From an uncultured beta proteobacterium (GTDB lineage: Bacteria > Pseudomonadota > Gammaproteobacteria > Burkholderiales > Burkholderiaceae_C): a DNA stretch of 45,052 nt. The position numbers were made by a program, and so were the translations under genes. Shown here one piece after another: positions 44,218 through 45,052 of the stretch. Under the pieces are notes generated by a model, which saw only the letters and a list, made by a program, of their open reading frames with translations, was not told the DNA's origin and did no database searches. The stretch lies in assembly GCA_903945325.1 (NCBI GenBank), contig CAJAVE010000138.1, forward strand, positions 1 through 45,052, written 5' to 3'. Numbering within the stretch: the stretch's first letter is position 1; every line of letters begins with the position of its first letter.

Positions 44218-44303
44218 TGCATAAAACATTTATAGAAGATCAAATATACAAATAATACACAGCATAAAAATGCATTTTTGTTTTGTGTAAGCAAAATATT
44301 GCA
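44218..44303. promoter_or_regulatory. AT-rich leader with TGCA boxes upstream of boxB
   Basis: This spacer is far richer in A/T than its surroundings. It contains three TGCA boxes: 44218-44221 and 44300-44303, each in TGCATAAAA, and 44271-44274 inside a 14-bp perfect palindrome AAAAATGCATTTTT (44266-44279). TGCA repeats are the known recognition element of BzdR/BoxR-type regulators, which repress benzoyl-CoA pathway genes until benzoyl-CoA binds. This is therefore a good candidate for BoxR control of boxB. Confidence 0.5.
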
Positions 44304-44342
44304 TAAAATGGGCAGACCATTCCACCCCAAGCAGGAGACACC

Positions 44343-45052
44343 ATGAGCGAACCCACCGAACTTGTTGAAGACATCGCCGCCATCCAGAGCAACGCATTTG
44401 TTGCCGTCAGCTACGACGACCTGATTCCCAACAACGTGGACTTGTCGTCCGACAAACAGCTGCAGCGCGCACTGGAGACCTGGCAACCTGCTTACCTGGA
44501 CTGGTGGAAAGACATGGGCCCGGATGGTTTTCAGAATGCCGACGTCTACCTGCGTACGGCCGTGGGCGTGGACCCCAGCGGCTGGGCCAAGTTTGGCCAC
44601 GTCAAGATGCCCGAGTATCGCTGGGGCATTCTGCTGGCGCCCAAGGAGGAAGGCCGCACCATCCCCTGTGGCCGCCACAAGGGCGAGCCCGCCTGGCAGG
44701 AAGTACCGGGCGAATACCGCTCGCTGCTGCGCCGCCTGATCGTGGTACAGGGCGATACAGAACCGGCCTCGGTGGAGCAGCAACGTTTTCTCGGTGCCAC
44801 CGCGCCCAGCCTGTATGACATGCGCAACCTGTTCCAGGTGAACGTGGAAGAAGGGCGCCACCTGTGGGCCATGGTGTATTTGCTGGTCAAGTACTTTGGC
44901 CGAGATGGCCGTGAAGAAGCACAAGCCTTGCTGGAGCGCCGCAGCGGCCAGCAGGACAACCCGCGCATCCTGGGTGCCTTCAACGAGCGCACGCCCGACT
45001 GGCTGAGCTTCTTCATGTTCACCTACTTCACCGACCGCGACGGCAAGATGCA
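44343..45052 (+). CDS. boxB: Benzoyl-CoA 2,3-epoxidase subunit BoxB (partial, runs off window)
   Basis: BoxB is the diiron oxygenase that epoxidises benzoyl-CoA in the aerobic hybrid (box) pathway of benzoate use. The 236 visible residues show the family sequence: IPNNVDLSSDKQLQRALE, WQPAYLDWWKDMGPDGF, YRWGIL, GDTEPASVEQQR, FQVNVEEGRHLWAMVYLL (a diiron ligand helix) and NERTPDWLSFFMFTYFTDRDG. The start has AGGAG 7 bases upstream. The family is about 470-480 residues, so about half is outside the window. The gene is expected to be followed by boxA or boxC. Confidence 0.96.
   Translation, partial: MSEPTELVEDIAAIQSNAFVAVSYDDLIPNNVDLSSDKQLQRALETWQPAYLDWWKDMGPDGFQNADVYLRTAVGVDPSGWAKFGHVKMPEYRWGILLAPKEEGRTIPCGRHKGEPAWQEVPGEYRSLLRRLIVVQGDTEPASVEQQRFLGATAPSLYDMRNLFQVNVEEGRHLWAMVYLLVKYFGRDGREEAQALLERRSGQQDNPRILGAFNERTPDWLSFFMFTYFTDRDGKM

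Overview
The window looks like chromosomal DNA of a betaproteobacterium of the Comamonadaceae (Rhodoferax/Polaromonas/Acidovorax type). This is inferred from GC-rich coding with long antisense shadow frames, the urea ABC transporter next to urease, a UraD-allantoate amidohydrolase fusion, PobA plus the Box benzoyl-CoA pathway, and short intergenic repeats of a kind I recall from this family. No species can be fixed from the sequence alone. No tRNA, rRNA, CRISPR array or transposase was seen.

Layout, left to right. (1) 1-6179: urease genes ureA-B-C-(gap)-E-F-G on the minus strand, with ureG running off the left edge. The ureC-ureE junction is interrupted by a serine hydrolase gene (minus strand) and an AbrB/Doc toxin-antitoxin pair (plus strand). 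(2) 6301-10990: a very large sensor protein in which an NCS1 nucleobase/allantoin-type permease is fused to a cysteine cluster, two membrane helices, a histidine kinase and a receiver. A LuxR-type response regulator overlaps it. A structured palindromic element lies in frame inside the sensor gene. (3) 11124-19214: two secreted Sel1-repeat proteins, an unknown secreted protein, a transmembrane Ser/Thr kinase and a divergent ECF sigma factor. (4) 19215-24378: minus-strand genes for a Tat-exported Fe-S protein, an NrfD-type quinone-interacting membrane protein, a multihaem cytochrome c, an unknown protein, a degenerate bacteriohaemerythrin and a patatin phospholipase, headed by an FNR-like box. 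(5) 24578-26440: a membrane M48 peptidase. (6) 26620-32225: urtABCDE, the urea ABC transporter. A TPR response regulator converges on it. (7) 33992-41527: a purine catabolic operon (gntR-puuE-uraD/allC-M20 peptidase-NCS2 permease-ureD) with divergent uraH. (8) 41560-45052: a deleted ligB remnant, an IclR regulator, pobA, a possible MarR remnant and the start of boxB.

How it fits together: urate products enter by the NCS2 permease. UraH and UraD finish urate ring opening to allantoin, PuuE makes allantoate, and the amidohydrolase releases ammonia. Urea from this route or from outside (UrtABCDE) goes to urease. The urease accessory gene ureD sits at the end of the purine operon, about 28 kb from ureABC, so the two pathways are physically tied. 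The NCS1-kinase fusion beside ureA is a natural candidate for sensing a purine or ureide and controlling these genes. No urate oxidase, xanthine dehydrogenase or ureidoglycolate lyase gene is present in the window.

No stretch longer than about 300 bases lacks a gene or gene remnant. The larger spacers (6180-6300, 10991-11123, 15801-15951, 24379-24577, 26441-26619, 44073-44342) are covered by the regulatory entries or show nothing clear.
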